A stretch of DNA of 64,000 bases from Ephemerocybe angulata (lineage: Eukaryota; Basidiomycota; Agaricomycetes; Agaricales; Psathyrellaceae): the NCBI GenBank assembly GCA_013368325.1, contig JAACJK010000006.1:434001-498000 (forward strand), read 5' to 3'. Below, in pieces: positions 61,385 through 64,000 of the stretch. Made by a program: the position numbers and the translations under genes. How positions within the stretch are numbered: the stretch's first letter is position 1; each line of letters starts with the position of its first letter. A model generated the notes under the pieces. The model was not told the DNA's origin, did not search any database, and saw only the letters and a program-made list of their open reading frames with translations.

Positions 61385-61816
61385 TGTCGGGCGAGGTGTT
61401 TAGGCGTGGTCCGCCCTTTGGCTCAGGCTCGCGAAGGCTCTGGGTGTACGTCACGGAGATCGATCGTCTATGAAAGGCAAACCTTGGGAGTCGTTCTCTT
61501 ATGCAGCAGTCAATCCCTGGGGAGGGCGGCGTGTTGAAAGTTCAGATGAAAGAAAGCTTGGTTGAAAGCACGATTGACAAGGGGAATGTTGTGAAGTTGA
61601 ATCAGTGCACGCGACGGCGACGCGTCGTGGCGACCATCATATCAGATGGCGCTACTTATCACCATCCGCCCTATATAAATGGTAGAACTGTGATTCCGGC
61701 TCGACAGCTGGTCTGCCCACCGCCCCCAGGTCATTCGAGACGAGCGAAAGCTGCGCTTTCCTCTCCCCTCCAAGCCGGTCTTGCCAATCCCTGCCTTCGA
61801 GTTGATCTCGCAAACA
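61385..61816. promoter_or_regulatory. Divergent promoter, F-box gene and membrane protein gene
   Basis: 432 bp between opposite start codons. TATATAAAT at 61672-61680 lies ~137 bp before the membrane-protein start on the plus strand and is a good TATA-box candidate. Confidence 0.5.
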
Positions 61817-62714
61817 ATGGATTTCAGAACCTCATCAGAATCCGAGTCGACCCTGGCGCCTGCGGCGACAGGGACAGGCTACTTCGACGTCGACATTAGG
61901 GAGAAAGAGTGGAAGACCTTCATCTGCATACCCTCGCGCTTCGCCATGCTCGGGCTGACGTGCCTGCTCACTCTCACGTCCCTCACGTCCCTCATCATGG
62001 GCTCCGTCCTGTACAACAAGCTGGGTGAGTGCAAGCCTTGCTCGCCTTCATACCCGGCAACTGATATTTACGTGGATGATAGACCTCTATGTTACGGATT
62101 TCCAGCAGGTGGCGATTATAATGCACCTCTTCGTCTACTCCGTCCTCGTCTTCTTCTGCGGATTCGGGTACGCCTTTCCTCCTTCTTTCCCTCCCTCTCC
62201 CCTCTCCCCTTCTTCAAAAGTCAAACCCCACCCTAACCCTTACCCTTCCTCCTCCAGCCTCTACACAGTAATCTACCGCTCCCGCCAACGCGGCTCCAAC
62301 TTCTGCGCCATGCTCCTCGGCCAAATCCTCTTCGAAATAACCTCCGGCTCCATCTGCCTCTACTTCCTCTTCAACGACGCCAGCGCGTCCGACCCCACCG
62401 CCCAGCTCACCCGCTGCATGGAGGCCATCGCCGACACACCACAAGATTTGTTCGTGAAGGATTTGTGCTACCGCGCGCCTATTGCGCAGGGCGTGTGTTT
62501 GGCTATATTTTTGTTTTTGTGGGTTTTGCAGTTATGTGAGTCTCTCTTTCAGTGGATGTGGATGTGGATGTGGTGGATGTGTGCTGATGCTTGATGGGGG
62601 ACAGTTACGTTTTACGCGAGTAATCGCTATGTGAGCCAGCTGCAGGAAGAGTATATCGTGGACCAAGCGAGGGGGAAGGACGAGGAAGACCCGGATGCCG
62701 GGCTTTGGAAGTAA
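61817..62714 (+). CDS. Four-helix membrane protein of unknown function
   Basis: 226 residues; exons 61817-62024, 62083-62167, 62258-62535 and 62605-62714. Four hydrophobic segments are visible: FAMLGLTCLLTLTSLTSLIMG, VAIIMHLFVYSVLVFFCGFG, FCAMLLGQILFEITSGSICLYF and GVCLAIFLFLWVLQLFTFYA, with short hydrophilic ends. A conserved-looking CYRAP(I) precedes the fourth helix in the loop. This is the tetraspan layout of several fungal membrane families; I cannot name one. An alternative upstream start exists in the same frame, but the ATG at 61817 follows the TATA box and opens the acidic MDFRTSSESES leader. Confidence 0.8.
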
Positions 62715-63107
62715 ATCTAGATTCTGCATCCGGTTCTGGATATGTAACTTACACAGAGGCTTCAATAAACCCACCCACTTCTTCTCCACATCTCTTGTAC
62801 CCGAGTAACGTCCAAGTACCGTGCTTGAGAGTCCACCATCGACCGCCCGCGTAGCCCCCCCTCTCTTCAAGTTCCCAGTACACCGGACAGGGTAAATGGC
62901 ACTACCCTATAATTGACCTCGCCAAGCACGGTTGAGCTTTGCCCGACTCAACCAACCGAGCCATTCAAACCAAGCGACTGTTTAGCGCCCGCGAATCGAG
63001 CTTGGCGCCCGTCGCGTCAACGAAGCGAAGCGAATATTAGGGGCTTGCTTCGTAGTGGCACTCGACCTGCACTTCTCTCTCCACAGACTAAACTGTCCTA
63101 GGCTACG
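62715..63107. other. Intergenic up to the inverted duplication
   Basis: No gene seen. The duplication junction lies near 63105-63112, where similarity to the F-box gene starts abruptly. Confidence 0.45.
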
Positions 63108-63371
63108 CTTGGGTGAAAGGGCTGAAGGGCGAGCTGCCAAAGAAGTGTACATGTACGGGGCTCGCGACGCCGGAGAGGAATCCGATGTCGATGCAGGGGA
63201 GGTCGTTGTGAGTGCGGATGGGACGATTTAGCGAGTGCTTTCGCGTTCGTTTTCGGCGTGTGGGTTGCTGATGAGGGTGATGTTAGTATCATGAATATTT
63301 TGGGGTATGTTTATAAGAAGCCTGTGGGTGAAGTGGGTGGGGATGGGGATGGGTTTGAGTTGGATGGGTGA
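63108..63371 (+). pseudogene. Truncated copy of the F-box/WD40 gene 3' end
   Basis: Matches the last two exons of the gene at 56892-61384 in inverted orientation: [11 protein letters not shown], then GLATPE.NPMSMQ, and the last exon [18 protein letters not shown]-stop. Compared with the intact gene it has an insertion after the PKK codons, a deletion of about 12 bp (the LSHE region) and a donor changed from GTGAGT to GCGAGT. With no 5' part and broken frames it cannot be functional. Confidence 0.8.
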
Positions 63372-63582
63372 TGGGATGGTTTAAGATTGTGGTGGTTTCG
63401 CTCTCAGTCTGCTTTGCTGTTTCTTGCTTTGCTTTGTTGGTGTATACCTTGGATCTATATCTTGGCTGGAACATGTTGGGCTTTGGAGCGATGAAAGTCT
63501 AGTGACGGTGACGGAAAGTGATATATTGATATGTTCAAGATAATTCTAGGGCGCACTGGGTTCCCCGCTTAACACTCAACAC

Positions 63583-64000
63583 TTAAAGCTTCGCTGCTAA
63601 AAAAATGTGGGAGTAACGACCTGTAAACTCCTCGCTCATACTGAACTTTAAGGACTCCAGGTCGCCATCTGGTAAAGTAGCGAGCTCTTCCTTTGCGCGC
63701 TTCAGCTCAGCTTTCAGAGCTTTGATAAGTGCCGATTTCTCTACAATCGTGGCTTGCAGAGTTTTGCGTCTCTCCGCATCCTCGGAGTACTTGTTGTCAC
63801 GATAGTCTGGCCTTGCTTTGAAGAACATTGTTGGGATAATGACCGTGATGCGGCCTAACCAGTCAGGAACCACTGTGCGGCACAGATCAGGGAGGATATT
63901 TCGCAGGTCTTGAGTGATGTGTGGCTCAAGGCTTCCAAGTTTCTCCTGTAGTAAATCGGGATCCTTCCATTCAAAAGAAATGAAAATGGGGAGACCTGCC
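63583..64000 (-). CDS. Paralogue of the 55322-56417 unknown protein, 3' part only
   Basis: Open on the minus strand from the window edge to the stop at 63583; 138 codons plus stop are visible. It aligns with the C-terminal exon of the gene at 55322-56417: AGLPIFISFEW (AGLPVFLSYTEWE), ILPDLCRTVVPDWLG (ILPDLCRTIVPEWLG), F-F-K-A-R-P-D-Y-R-D-N-K (FFKEKPDHRDNK), and the coiled coil AERRKTLQATI. No break is seen, so this copy may be alive while the adjacent F-box fragment is dead. The start lies outside the window. Confidence 0.8.
   Translation of the reverse strand, partial: AGLPIFISFEWKDPDLLQEKLGSLEPHITQDLRNILPDLCRTVVPDWLGRITVIIPTMFFKARPDYRDNKYSEDAERRKTLQATIVEKSALIKALKAELKRAKEELATLPDGDLESLKFSMSEEFTGRYSHIFLAAKL

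Larger units (their letters stand above)
63108..64000. repeat. Right arm of the inverted segmental duplication
   Basis: Inverted counterpart of 55842-57170; continues past the window edge. It contains the F-box gene fragment and, tail to tail with it, the paralogue of the unknown gene. Confidence 0.8.

Overview
This window is nuclear DNA of a filamentous basidiomycete, most likely an Agaricomycete. Three things support that: many short introns (mostly 41-90 nt) with GT..AG ends and CTAAC/CTRAY branch sites, the protein families present (longin R-SNARE, Sec61 beta, uS11, RING proteins with disordered tails, a berberine-bridge-type secreted flavoenzyme, HNH-like mushroom proteins), and no operons. 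Exon structures below were joined by hand from splice sites and reading frames; for each multi-exon gene the coordinates give the span and the evidence gives the joins.

Left third (1-29 kb) is the gene-rich part. In order: triosephosphate isomerase; a SET/MYND-type methyltransferase; RING paralogue 1; a small unknown gene; a VAMP7-type R-SNARE; another small unknown gene; RING paralogue 2; Sec61 beta; a secreted FAD-linked oxidoreductase; an SCT1/GPT2-like glycerol-phosphate acyltransferase with two frame breaks; ribosomal protein S14; and a cyanase-N-domain-like mini-protein. Three of these (VAMP7, SEC61 beta, acyltransferase) serve ER lipid, translocation or vesicle functions, but they are not arranged as a functional cluster.

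Middle (29-46 kb) is gene-poor and repeat-laden. It holds a small secreted protein gene; a 1035-bp non-autonomous element with long inverted ends and a perfect 9-bp target duplication (Mutator-like); two related 1.2-kb elements with CCCAGTCAAAACG ends and perfect 7-bp target duplications; and a frameshifted actin-like pseudogene that still carries a terminal intron.

Right part (46-64 kb): RING paralogue 3, a long pyrimidine-rich gene-free stretch, two divergently transcribed HNH-like/unknown genes, a large F-box/WD40 gene, and a four-helix membrane protein. The end of the unknown gene and the 3' end of the F-box gene are repeated, inverted and decayed, at 63.1-64 kb.

The most striking observation is that RING paralogues 1 and 3 can only be translated if a 4-nt microexon (GCAG, ACAG) is included, at the same place and phase in both genes and embedded in a near-identical ACAG-NCAG-GTGYGT signature. 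In RING paralogue 2 the same four bases (CCAG) begin the last exon, as if the downstream intron had been lost.
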